In this document: positions 10,414-17,562 of the stretch, in pieces
Layout: every line of letters starts with the position of its first letter
How positions within the stretch are numbered: position 1 is the first letter of the stretch
Assembly (NCBI GenBank): GCA_017626395.1
Contig: JAGAIU010000015.1
Location: 116,620 to 180,619, forward strand
DNA: 64,000 nucleotides
DNA from: Clostridia bacterium
GTDB taxonomy: Bacteria > Bacillota > Clostridia > TANB77 > CAG-465
Reading direction: 5' to 3'
Made by a program: the position numbers and the translations under genes
The notes under the pieces: generated by a model
Database searches by the model: none
What the model saw: the letters and a program-made list of their open reading frames with translations, nothing else
What the model was told of the DNA's origin: nothing

Positions 10414-10878
10414 ATGGTAAGAATTGCTAATCTAGAAGATATAGAAGAAATATATAATTTAAATACAGAATTATTTGTTGTACTAAATGAGTTAAAGGAG
10501 AATATATATAATCCAATTGGATTTCCAAGAGAGTATATATCTACTATGATTAGAGCAGATAATTCAGATTACATTTTAATTGAAGACGATGATAAAGTAG
10601 TAGGATATGCATTAGTAGAAAAAAGAGCTGCACCAATTCAAATATATGAATGCTTTAAAAAAGATGAGTTTGCATACATAGATGAAGTAATAGTACTTCC
10701 AGAATATCGTTCAAAGGGATATGGTAAAATTTTAATAGAGGAAGCTACTAAATGGGCAAAGACAAGAAATTTAACAAGTTTAGAATTAAATGTGTTAAGT
10801 AACAATTATAGTGCAAGAGCTTTTTATGAAAATGCAGGCTTTGAAGAATATCAACTAAAGCTAAGAAAGGAGATATAA
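10414..10878 (+). CDS. GNAT-family N-acetyltransferase
   Basis: A 154-residue acetyltransferase of the Gcn5-related type. Motif A is clear: YIDEVIVLPEYRSKGYGKILIEEATKWAK, with the R/Q-x-x-G-x-G/A acetyl-CoA loop as RSKGYG. Motif B is LELNVLSNNYSARAFYENAGFE. The ATG at 10414 is chosen because it follows a GGGGGA Shine-Dalgarno and because a SigmaA promoter lies just upstream of it. The acceptor is unknown; the RimI-like AxxFYENAGF end is shared by many small-molecule and protein acetylases. The next gene begins immediately at the stop. Confidence 0.85.
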   Translation: MVRIANLEDIEEIYNLNTELFVVLNELKENIYNPIGFPREYISTMIRADNSDYILIEDDDKVVGYALVEKRAAPIQIYECFKKDEFAYIDEVIVLPEYRSKGYGKILIEEATKWAKTRNLTSLELNVLSNNYSARAFYENAGFEEYQLKLRKEI

Positions 10879-11457
10879 GTGGGGGAAGTTATTGAAAAGG
10901 GAAATGTAAGTATAATGTTTTCTGCACCACATAGTGCAGATCATTTACGAAAAGGCAAAATTAAACCTAAAGAGATTAACACAGATACTTTGGTAAAAGA
11001 GCTAAAAGCTTTAAAAGATGTAAGTATTATATATAAAACAGAGTCTTTAACAGAAGATGCAAATTGGGATAAAGAATGTAGATATAAGACTATTTGTAAA
11101 GAATATGTATTAAATAATAATATAAACATCTTTTTAGATATACACGGTATGGATTACAAAAGAGAAGAAGACATATGCATAGGTACTGCTTATGGAAGAA
11201 ATATACTAGAAAGAATAGACTTACAAAATATATTAGTAGAAACGTTTAATGAATATGGATATAGTAAAGTAACTATAGATAAACCTTTTAATGCAAAAGG
11301 TGCTAATTGTATGAGTTCATATATAAATAGAGAATGTAATATTCCAGCTTTTCAAATTGAGATAAATAACAAATACAGATATAAACCTTGTGAGGAGTAT
11401 GATTTCAAGAACTTGGTAGATTGTTTTTGTAGGATTGTAGAAAGGTTGAAAATATAA
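10879..11457 (+). CDS. N-formylglutamate amidohydrolase-like protein
   Basis: A 192-residue protein starting with GTG right after the GNAT stop, with AAGGAG about seven bases upstream. SAPHSADHLRKG (residues about 15-26), FLDIHGMDYKRE and FQIEINNKYR match the metal-binding and substrate segments of the N-formylglutamate amidohydrolase (FGase) superfamily, which splits N-formyl or related amides using zinc. There is no histidine-degradation gene nearby, so the family name should not be taken as the substrate. It probably forms a two-gene unit with the acetyltransferase. Confidence 0.65.
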   Translation: MGEVIEKGNVSIMFSAPHSADHLRKGKIKPKEINTDTLVKELKALKDVSIIYKTESLTEDANWDKECRYKTICKEYVLNNNINIFLDIHGMDYKREEDICIGTAYGRNILERIDLQNILVETFNEYGYSKVTIDKPFNAKGANCMSSYINRECNIPAFQIEINNKYRYKPCEEYDFKNLVDCFCRIVERLKI

Positions 11458-11474
11458 ATATTAAGTGATATAAT
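11446..11474 (+). promoter_or_regulatory. Promoter of candidate small RNA 1
   Basis: TTGAAA (11446-11451), a 17-base spacer and TATAAT (11469-11474). The spacer ends in AAGTGA, the same extended pattern as the array promoters at 12105-12469. It overlaps the end of the preceding gene. Confidence 0.65.
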
Positions 11475-11480
11475 ACAGTT

Positions 11481-11573
11481 ACGAAATAAATATCTCAATT
11501 TATTTTGTTCCTCTAAAATGGGAATTTGTGATGTACGACAATGACCAAGATGCTTGTCGTGCATCATTTTTTA
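11481..11573 (+). ncRNA. Candidate small RNA 1 (about 93 nt)
   Basis: It runs from the predicted start of a strong promoter to a strong terminator in which GATGTACGACAA (11530-11541) pairs with TTGTCGTGCATC (11554-11565) before a T-run. Inside it, AAATAAA can pair with TTTATTT. There is no convincing open frame with a ribosome site. The terminator could also simply end the upstream gene. I recognise no known RNA family. Confidence 0.45.
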
Positions 11574-11602
11574 TTGTATTTAAAACAATAGTATGATATA
11601 AT
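11574..11602 (+). promoter_or_regulatory. Promoter of candidate small RNA 2
   Basis: TTGTAT (11574-11579), a 17-base spacer and TATAAT (11597-11602), placed directly after the preceding terminator. Confidence 0.55.
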
Positions 11603-11608
11603 ATAGAT

Positions 11609-11730
11609 GTCAATTAAATTTTAAAGTTTAATTGATTATTTTTCATTTACGTCCCTTCTTTAAGGGAAGATACAGCAATGCTGACTTACGCTAATGACCA
11701 ATATACTTAACGTAAGTCAGTATATTTATT
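11609..11730 (+). ncRNA. Candidate small RNA 2 (about 120 nt, three hairpins)
   Basis: Three hairpins follow the promoter: TCAATTAAA (11610-11618) with TTTAATTGA (11627-11635), TCCCTT (11652-11657) with AAGGGA (11662-11667), and CTGACTTACG (11681-11690) with CGTAAGTCAG (11711-11720). AATATAC in the last loop can also pair with GTATATT after the stem, giving a pseudoknot or an alternative fold. No open frame is evident. The 3' end is uncertain because the T-rich tail is weak. Confidence 0.45.
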
Positions 11731-11779
11731 AAGATTGGATAGTTATATATGGGTATATTACATAATAATTCTTGTAAGA

Positions 11780-11954
11780 TTATATAAGATGAATATTGTA
11801 TAAAAATACAATTAGTTTTAGCATAAGTAAATTATAAAGTTTAGTCTCATTTGAGATTTCTACTTTTGCTTTAAGTTCTATTACCTTCTCTAATTTAAAA
11901 TTAAATCTGTTTATTTTTGTGCTAATAGTACTCTCACCATTAGCTAATTTTAAA
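11780..11954 (-). pseudogene. Degraded inverted copy of the 94-residue gene at 12621
   Basis: Read on the minus strand, this gives KLANGESTISTKIN.FNFKLEKVIELKAKVEISNE, close to the intact protein's KIANGEGTISNKIN.FNFKLKEVKELKVKVEISSE. It then jumps in frame to TKLYNLL, matching intact TKLHDLR, so about 14 codons are deleted, and it ends early at a TAA. There is no start codon in frame and a stop lies upstream, so the 5' end is also lost. The similarity is at protein level with many silent-looking changes, which suggests an old duplication. The stretch 11731-11779 shows nothing. Confidence 0.7.
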
Positions 11955-12139
11955 AAATGAAAAATATGTTTAAAGGTAGTAGTACATTTACTTTAATTGC
12001 AAAAACTAATTTTATATAACTATACAATACTTAATATAATCATTCTTATTACCTCCTAACGGAGTTAATTTTGGAGCAGAGAAATCTGCTCCTTTTTAAA
12101 TATCTTGAAATTTGAATCTAAAAGTGATATAATATAAAT

Positions 12140-12208
12140 GTATATAAGGTTTGTTTATTACCTTATGTACTTTTTGACTTGTGGAGCAGAGAAATCTGCT
12201 CCTTTTTA
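12140..12208 (+). ncRNA. Array small RNA A (about 70 nt)
   Basis: The predicted RNA starts at the 5' hairpin TATATAAGGT (12141-12150) / ACCTTATGTA (12160-12169), with loop TTGTTTATT. A 13-base linker follows, then the GAAA-capped terminator hairpin at 12183-12202. Promoter: TTGAAA 12105, TATAAT 12128. There is no open frame. Confidence 0.65.
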
Positions 12209-12249
12209 TGTATCTTGAAAATTGACTTCAAAAGTGATATAATATAAAT

Positions 12250-12320
12250 GTATATAAGGTCTTATGAACTACCTTATATACTTGATTATGTTTTAGGAGC
12301 AGAGAAATCTGCTCCTTTTT
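12250..12320 (+). ncRNA. Array small RNA B (about 70 nt)
   Basis: The 5' stem is TATATAAGGT (12251-12260) / ACCTTATATA (12271-12280), with loop CTTATGAACT. The linker CTTGATTATGTTTTA leads to the terminator hairpin at 12296-12315. Promoter: TTGAAA 12215, TATAAT 12238. The stem is the same as in RNA A and C but the loop sequence differs. Confidence 0.65.
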
Positions 12321-12362
12321 ATGTATCTTGAAAATTGACTTCAAAAGTGATATAATATAAAT

Positions 12363-12433
12363 GTATATAAGGTTTTACGAATTACCTTATATACTAAATT
12401 ATACTTTGGGAGCAGAGAAATCTGCTCCTTTTT
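12363..12433 (+). ncRNA. Array small RNA C (about 70 nt)
   Basis: The 5' stem is TATATAAGGT (12364-12373) / ACCTTATATA (12384-12393), with loop TTTACGAATT. A 15-base linker runs to the terminator hairpin at 12409-12428. Promoter: TTGAAA 12328, TATAAT 12351. Confidence 0.65.
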
Positions 12434-12440
12434 ATATGTC

Positions 12441-12620
12441 TTGAAAATCGACTCTAAAAGTGATATAATATTCACATAAAACTGTATAGTCTATACAGGA
12501 TATATATGAATAAGATTTTGCAGATTAGGCAAAATCAGAATAGTATATAAGATGTTTGAGTAAAACATGTATTAAAAGCCATTAGCTAGTGAATTCTTTT
12601 TTTGTAAGGAGGAATTTAGA
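12441..12620 (+). promoter_or_regulatory. Last array promoter and folded leader of the 94-residue gene
   Basis: TTGAAA 12441-12446 and TATAAT 12464-12469 are the fourth copy of the array promoter, giving a leader of about 145 bases. It contains the palindrome CTGTATAG/CTATACAG (12482-12498), GATTTTGC (12514-12521) with GCAAAATC (12529-12536), and ATGTTT (12552-12557) with AAACAT (12563-12568). CCATTAGCTA (12579-12588) is perfectly complementary to TAGCTAATGG (12646-12655) inside the coding sequence, so the ribosome site and start could be enclosed in a large hairpin. Confidence 0.55.
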
Positions 12621-12905
12621 ATGTACAAGTCAAAATTAAGTAAAATAGCTAATGGTGAAGGAACTATTAGCAATAAAATAAACATATTTAATTTTAAATT
12701 AAAGGAGGTAAAAGAGCTTAAAGTAAAAGTAGAAATCTCAAGTGAGATTGATGCTTTAGATAAAAAATATGTATCAACATATTATACTAAGCTTCATGAT
12801 TTGAGAGCATTACTTCAAGAAATAGAAGAAGATAACGAAATCTATTTCTTTGGAACTTTAAGTCCTATTGTAGAAAGTCTAAAACGTAAAATAGACTTAA
12901 TATAA
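12621..12905 (+). CDS. Small protein of unknown function in the RNA-rich locus
   Basis: A 94-residue protein with no signal peptide or membrane helix. It has a basic N-terminal half (KSKLSKIANGEGTISNKINIFNFKLKEVKELKVKV), then a helical, acidic middle (TKLHDLRALLQEIEEDNE) and a short hydrophobic end. I recognise no family. Two features suggest it is real: a strong AAGGAGG ribosome site, and protein-level conservation in a broken inverted copy at 11780-11954. The two copies flank the small-RNA array, and this copy is driven by an array promoter. A role with the small RNAs, for example as binding partner or as toxin/effector, is speculation. Confidence 0.6.
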   Translation: MYKSKLSKIANGEGTISNKINIFNFKLKEVKELKVKVEISSEIDALDKKYVSTYYTKLHDLRALLQEIEEDNEIYFFGTLSPIVESLKRKIDLI

Positions 12906-12935
12906 CCTTTAATTAGAATTAAATTATTAAAAAGG

Positions 12936-12974
12936 GAATTCTGCCTGTATAAAAAAACTATACAGTTTGAATTC
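12936..12974 (+). repeat. Long palindrome downstream of the small gene
   Basis: GAATTC-tgc-CTGTATA pairs with TATACAG-ttt-GAATTC across a 7-base loop. The CTGTATA/TATACAG core echoes the palindrome in the gene's leader (12482-12498). Just after it, GCTAATGGTGAAG (12980-12992) is an exact 13-base repeat of 12648-12660 in the gene. Confidence 0.6.
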
Positions 12975-12995
12975 ATGATGCTAATGGTGAAGTAG

Positions 12996-13031
12996 GCAAG
13001 GAAAAATTTAATCCTTGCTTTTTGTTTTTTT
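12996..13031 (+). terminator. Intrinsic terminator closing the RNA-rich locus
   Basis: GCAAGGA pairs with TCCTTGC, followed by TTTTTGTTTTTTT. Confidence 0.8.
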
Positions 13032-13041
13032 ACATTTCAGT

Positions 13042-13070
13042 TTGACAAATCTAAACATCTATGTTATAAT
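13042..13070 (+). promoter_or_regulatory. SigmaA promoter of pheST
   Basis: TTGACA (13042-13047), a 17-base spacer and TATAAT (13065-13070). Confidence 0.85.
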
Positions 13071-13076
13071 TCAAAT

Positions 13077-13345
13077 CATGAATACATAAAACCGTAGATA
13101 AAGCAAAGTAGGTAATGGAGAATATATTTTAGAGAATGTATGTCACCGGCTGTAAGCATACTAATATACCACTACTGAAATTTCACTTTGGAGGTCTTGT
13201 TTTGAACGGTAACTCAATTAGGAACAAGCGGGTATGCCCGTGATAGCTTTTGAGAGCATTTACAATTTTGTAAATGAATATAGGTGGTAACGCGGAATTT
13301 AAAGTCATTTCGTCCTATGTAATAGGATGGAGTGACTTTTTTTAT
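13077..13345 (+). promoter_or_regulatory. T-box leader (tRNA-Phe sensing) of pheST
   Basis: The T-box sequence AGGTGGTAACGCGG lies at 13282-13295. A terminator follows in which AAAGTCA (13301 on) pairs with TGACTTT before a T-run at about 13333-13345. Upstream, the AAGCAAAGTAGGTAATGGAG region resembles Stem I. A Phe codon (TTT or TTC) near 13184-13190, in CTGAAATTTCAC, is the probable specifier; that assignment is tentative. Uncharged tRNA-Phe would stabilise the antiterminator and switch on pheST. Confidence 0.88.
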
Positions 13346-13359
13346 TGAAGGAGGAAAAA

Positions 13360-14391
13360 ATGATGGAAGAAAAAATATCACTTTTAAGAGAAGAAGTAGT
13401 AGCTAAAATGAATGATGTTAAAACTGCTTCTGACGTAGAAAATATTCGTGTAGAATATTTAGGAAAGAAAGGTCTTGTAATTGAAATTCTTAAAAACTTA
13501 AAAAACGTAGAAGCAGATAAAAGAAAAGAAGTTGGAGAAAAAGCTAATGTTTTAAGAGTTGAAATTGAGAAAATGATTGAGACTAAAAAAGAAGAACTTA
13601 AGGAATTAGAATATGAAAATAGCATAAAAAATTCAGAAAAAATAGATATAACAATTCCAGTAGAAGATAAAGTTGGTTCTTTACATCCAATAACAATTGT
13701 ACAAAGAGAACTAGAAGAAATATTTACTGGTATGGGATTTACAGTAGAAGATGGAAACGAAGTTGAAACAGAGTATAACAACTTTGAAGCAGTTAACGTT
13801 CCAAAATATCACCCTGCTAGAGATATGCAAGATACTTTCTGGCTTGAAAATGGTGAGTTATTAAAAACACAAACATCAGCTGCACAAAATAAAATAATGT
13901 TAAAATATGGTGCTCCTTTAAAAGCAATATTCCCTGGAAGATGTTTTAGAAATGAAGCTTTAGACGCATCTCATGAAAACACTTTCTTCCAAATGGAAGG
14001 TATGATGATAGATAAAGATGTTTCAATATCTAACTTAATATATTTCATGAAAACATTATTATCTGAAATATTCAAGAAAGATGTTGAAGTAAGACTTAGA
14101 CCTGGATACTTCCCATTCGTTGAACCTGGATTTGAATTAGACATTAAATGTCCTTACTGCGATGGAAAAGGATGTAAAGTATGTAAAGGTGGAAGTTGGA
14201 TAGAACTATGTCCTTGTGGAATGATACATCCAAATGTATTAAAAATGGGTGGAATTGATCCTGAAGAATATTCTGGATTCGCATTTGGACTTGGGCTTAG
14301 CCGTCTTGCTATGATGAAATATAATATTAACGACTTACGTGCATTAAATTCTTGTGATGTAAGAGTTTTAAAACAAATGAATATTAAGTAG
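13360..14391 (+). CDS. pheS: Phenylalanyl-tRNA synthetase alpha subunit
   Basis: A 343-residue catalytic subunit of the alpha2-beta2 enzyme that charges tRNA-Phe. An N-terminal coiled coil (about residues 1-90) precedes the class II core: motif 1 around HPITIVQRELEEIF, motif 2 FPGRCFRNEALDASHENTFFQMEG, and motif 3 GFAFGLGLSRLAMMKY near the end. A cysteine-rich insert (CPYCDGKGCKVCKGGSW...CPCG) sits before motif 3, a zinc-site-like element seen in some bacterial PheS. The ATG at 13360 is preferred over an in-frame TTG at 13345 because AAGGAGG lies between them. It is controlled by the T-box and followed 12 bases later by pheT. Confidence 0.95.
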   Translation: MMEEKISLLREEVVAKMNDVKTASDVENIRVEYLGKKGLVIEILKNLKNVEADKRKEVGEKANVLRVEIEKMIETKKEELKELEYENSIKNSEKIDITIPVEDKVGSLHPITIVQRELEEIFTGMGFTVEDGNEVETEYNNFEAVNVPKYHPARDMQDTFWLENGELLKTQTSAAQNKIMLKYGAPLKAIFPGRCFRNEALDASHENTFFQMEGMMIDKDVSISNLIYFMKTLLSEIFKKDVEVRLRPGYFPFVEPGFELDIKCPYCDGKGCKVCKGGSWIELCPCGMIHPNVLKMGGIDPEEYSGFAFGLGLSRLAMMKYNINDLRALNSCDVRVLKQMNIK

Positions 14392-14403
14392 GAGGAAAGT
14401 TAA

Positions 14404-16797
14404 ATGTATATATCAATAAATTGGATAAAAGATTTCGTAGATCTAGATGGAATAGATGTAGAAAAATTAATATATAAATTTACAATGTCAACAGCTGAAG
14501 TAGAAGGTATTACTAAATATGGTCAAGATATAAATAATGTAATAGTAGCACAAATACTTAGTGTTGATGAAGTGGAAAATTCTAAAAAATTACATAAACT
14601 AATGGTAGATACTGGTAAAGAAAAACTACAAGTAATTTGTGGGGCTCCAAACGTTAAAGTAGGTGCAAAAGTAGCATTTGCTCAAGTTGGAAGTATTGTA
14701 GGTGGACAACAAATTGGTCAAGCAACTTTAGCTGGACAAATTAGTAATGGTATGTGTCTATCTGAAAAAGAACTTGGAATAAGTGAAGATCATTCAGGTA
14801 TTATAATATTAGATGATGATGCTAAACTTGGTGAAGATATTAAAAATATTATCCCAGTAGATGATATTATTTATGAAGTAGATAATAAATCATTAACAAA
14901 TAGACCAGACTTGTGGGGACACTATGGAATAGCAAGAGAAATTGCTGCTATTACTGGTAGAAAATTAAAACCATTAGATGTTGAAAATCTAGAATTATAT
15001 AAAGATTTAGAACAATTAAGTGTTGGAGTAGAAGTTGAGGATGATGAAAATCCACTATGCTTAAGATATAGTGCTTTAAGAGTAGAAAATGTAACTAAAA
15101 AAGTTGCTTCTTGGAAAATGAAAGTAAGATTATTCTATTGCGGAATGAGAAGCATTAATTTACTTGCAGATATGACAAACTATATCATGTTAGAACTTGG
15201 TCAACCAATGCATGCATTCGATCAAGAAATAGTTGGAAGCATTAATGTTAAAACATTAAAAGAAGATGCTGAATTTACAACATTGGATAAGCAAACTAGA
15301 AAATTAGATAAAGGAACTCTAATGATTTGTAAAGAAGATGAACCAGTAGCAATTGCAGGTGTAATGGGTGGTTATGATAGTGAAATTACTGAAAATACTA
15401 CAAAATTATTACTTGAATCTGCTAACTTCGATGCTGTAGCAATTAGAAAAACTGCTAGTAAAATAGATTTAAGAACAGATGCAGCTGCTCGTTATGAAAA
15501 AACATTAGATCCAGAGCTTACTGAACTTGCAATAGCTAGATTCATTAAAGTTTTAAAAGATGAAGATAAAGATATTAAAGTTACATCAGCATTTACAGAT
15601 GTATATGTTAAAAGATATCCACATATAACTATTCATATAGATAAAGACTATATAGATAGAAGTATAGGTAAAGTTCTAACTATGGATGAAGTTACAACTA
15701 CTTTAAAAAATCTTGAATATGATATTGCAGTAGATGGTAAAAATATTACTATTGAAGTACCAACTTTCAGAGCAACTAAAGATGTTAGTCAAAAAGCAGA
15801 TATCATTGAAGAAATCGCAAGAATCCATGGTTATGATAACATTGAACCTAAAACAAATCTATGGAAAGTAGCTCCAGTTCAAAAAGATCCAGTAAGAGAA
15901 CTTGAATATGCTACTAAAGAATTACTTGCAAGTAAATATTGCATGAACGAAGTTCACAGTTATGTATGGTATAACACAGAACTTAATACAGAACTTGGAA
16001 TTAAAGTAAAAGACAATTTAAAAATTGTTAATGGTATAGTAAGACTAGATAATACTTTAAGAAGAGAAATGGCACCAACTATGCTTTATGCAGTAAATAA
16101 AAACTTAAAATATATGCCAGAATGTAGAGTATTTGAAGTAGGTAGAACATTTGAATATAATTTCGATGGAAAAAATGCTAAAGAAAATAAAGTATTAGGT
16201 CTTGCAGTATCAAGTACAAAACAAACAGAAAAAGAACTTGTATATGATGTTAAATCTATGATAGATAGCATTATTAAAATAAACAAAAATGTAGATGTAA
16301 AATATACAAACATTGAAACAGTAGAAAATAACTGGATGCATCCTGTAAATAGCTTTGCTGTTATAGTAAATGATGAAACTTTAGGATATATATCAGTTGT
16401 ACATCCAAAAGTTAGAGATGCTATAAATCCAAAAGCAGCTATTGTTGTAGCAGAACTTGATATTGATACTTTAGGTGAAATGCCTAAACATGATATTATG
16501 TACAAAGAAATTTCTAAATATCAAACAGTTAATTTTGACTTATCTTTAATAGTAGACAAAGATACTAAATATGCTGAAATTGAAGAAATAGTTAAAAAAG
16601 CAGATATGGAATATCTAATGGAATATTCTCTAGTAGATATTTACCAAGATGAAGAAAAGCTTGCTGGTAAGAAAACAGTAACAGTAAGATTTACTATTGG
16701 TTCTTATACAGATACATTAACTAAAGAACAAATTGATGCTCAAAGAGAAAAAGTATTAACTACACTTAAAGATGGTGGAATGTATATAAACGAATAA
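14404..16797 (+). CDS. pheT: Phenylalanyl-tRNA synthetase beta subunit
   Basis: A 797-residue beta subunit, the usual full length. It has an N-terminal EMAP/tRNA-binding domain (about residues 40-150, with KLHKLMVDTG and QVICGAPNV), the B3/B4 editing domain in the middle (GMRSINLLADMTNYIMLELGQPMHAFD), a B5 domain (about 400-475), the inactive class-II-like core, and an FDX-ACB anticodon-binding domain at the C-terminus (about 705-797). It edits mischarged Tyr-tRNA-Phe and supplies tRNA contacts. AGGAGG precedes the ATG. It is co-transcribed with pheS. Confidence 0.95.
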   Translation: MYISINWIKDFVDLDGIDVEKLIYKFTMSTAEVEGITKYGQDINNVIVAQILSVDEVENSKKLHKLMVDTGKEKLQVICGAPNVKVGAKVAFAQVGSIVGGQQIGQATLAGQISNGMCLSEKELGISEDHSGIIILDDDAKLGEDIKNIIPVDDIIYEVDNKSLTNRPDLWGHYGIAREIAAITGRKLKPLDVENLELYKDLEQLSVGVEVEDDENPLCLRYSALRVENVTKKVASWKMKVRLFYCGMRSINLLADMTNYIMLELGQPMHAFDQEIVGSINVKTLKEDAEFTTLDKQTRKLDKGTLMICKEDEPVAIAGVMGGYDSEITENTTKLLLESANFDAVAIRKTASKIDLRTDAAARYEKTLDPELTELAIARFIKVLKDEDKDIKVTSAFTDVYVKRYPHITIHIDKDYIDRSIGKVLTMDEVTTTLKNLEYDIAVDGKNITIEVPTFRATKDVSQKADIIEEIARIHGYDNIEPKTNLWKVAPVQKDPVRELEYATKELLASKYCMNEVHSYVWYNTELNTELGIKVKDNLKIVNGIVRLDNTLRREMAPTMLYAVNKNLKYMPECRVFEVGRTFEYNFDGKNAKENKVLGLAVSSTKQTEKELVYDVKSMIDSIIKINKNVDVKYTNIETVENNWMHPVNSFAVIVNDETLGYISVVHPKVRDAINPKAAIVVAELDIDTLGEMPKHDIMYKEISKYQTVNFDLSLIVDKDTKYAEIEEIVKKADMEYLMEYSLVDIYQDEEKLAGKKTVTVRFTIGSYTDTLTKEQIDAQREKVLTTLKDGGMYINE

Positions 16798-16804
16798 GAA
16801 ATAT

Positions 16805-16835
16805 GAAAAAACTAGAAGAAATTCTAGTTTTTTTG
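16805..16835 (+). terminator. Intrinsic terminator of pheST
   Basis: AACTAGAA pairs with TTCTAGTT around a GAAA loop, followed by TTTTTT. Confidence 0.85.
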
Positions 16836-16872
16836 TGTTATAATATCTTTAAGCTTTAAGGAGAATAAAAAT

Positions 16873-17562
16873 ATGGAAATTTTTCAAAGAGAAGAAATTT
16901 TAATAGGAAAAGAAAATGTTGAAATTTTAAATAATAAAAAAGTGTTATTATTTGGTTGTGGTGGAGTAGGATCATTTGTTTTAGAAGCACTTGCAAGAGC
17001 TGGTGTTGGCAACATAGACGTTGTAGATAAAGATGTTGTAGATGTAACTAATATAAATAGACAACTTATTGCAACACATGATACTATAGGAATGGATAAA
17101 GTAGAAGTAGCTAAAGCTAGAGTATTAAGTATTAATCTAAATGCTAAAGTTAATACATATAAAATATTTTTTGATGAAACTACAACTGAAATAGATTTTT
17201 CAAAATATGATTATATAATAGATGCAATAGATAGTGTTAAGAGTAAAATAGAGATAATTAAAAGAGCTAAAGAGGCAAATATACCTGTTATTAGTTCTAT
17301 GGGTACTGGTAACAAGCTTGACCCATTTAAATTTGAAATAAAGGATATTTCGAAGACTACAGTATGTCCACTAGCTAAAGTTATTAGAAAAGAATTAAAA
17401 CGTTTAGGCATAACTAAACTAAAAGTGCTATTTTCAACAGAAGAGCCACATTCACCACTAAAAAGTGAAAATGGCATAGTACAAGGGAGTATATCATTTG
17501 TACCATCTGTTGCAGGACTTATGATAGCAGGAGAAGTTATAAAAGATATGATTAATCTTTAA
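16873..17562 (+). CDS. tcdA: tRNA threonylcarbamoyladenosine dehydratase (TcdA/CsdL-like)
   Basis: A 229-residue E1-like ATPase. It has the nucleotide loop LLFGCGGVGSFVLEALARAGVG (about residues 25-46), D-x-D..N.NRQ (DKDVVDVTNINRQL) and YDYIIDAIDSVKSK, all TcdA/ThiF family motifs, plus a C-terminal GSISFVPSVAGLMIAGEVI segment. TcdA cyclises the t6A of ANN-decoding tRNAs to ct6A using ATP. Length fits TcdA rather than a MoeB-rhodanese fusion. Its last four bases overlap the convergent dacF-like gene. Confidence 0.88.
   Translation: MEIFQREEILIGKENVEILNNKKVLLFGCGGVGSFVLEALARAGVGNIDVVDKDVVDVTNINRQLIATHDTIGMDKVEVAKARVLSINLNAKVNTYKIFFDETTTEIDFSKYDYIIDAIDSVKSKIEIIKRAKEANIPVISSMGTGNKLDPFKFEIKDISKTTVCPLAKVIRKELKRLGITKLKVLFSTEEPHSPLKSENGIVQGSISFVPSVAGLMIAGEVIKDMINL

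Larger units (their letters stand above)
12073..12469 (+). repeat. Tandem array of 110-113 bp promoter-hairpin-terminator cassettes
   Basis: Four terminator hairpins of identical sequence (GGAGCAGA, GAAA loop, TCTGCTCC, then TTTTT) start at 12073, 12183, 12296 and 12409, a spacing of 110, 113 and 113 bases. After each comes a promoter: TTGAAA, a 17-base spacer ending AAGTGA, then TATAAT (at 12105, 12215, 12328 and 12441). Three full cassettes therefore lie between four terminators; the last promoter drives the 12621 gene. Promoter, 5' stem and terminator are conserved, while the loop and linker vary. See the three small RNA entries. Confidence 0.85.

Noticed and set aside
12073..12469. CRISPR array
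   Set aside because: Repeats are 110-113 bp, each with a promoter and a terminator hairpin; there are no unique 30-bp spacers and no cas genes.
12476..12992. Insertion sequence or MITE around the 94-residue gene
   Set aside because: The flanking inverted repeats are short and imperfect, no transposase is present and I see no clear target-site duplication.
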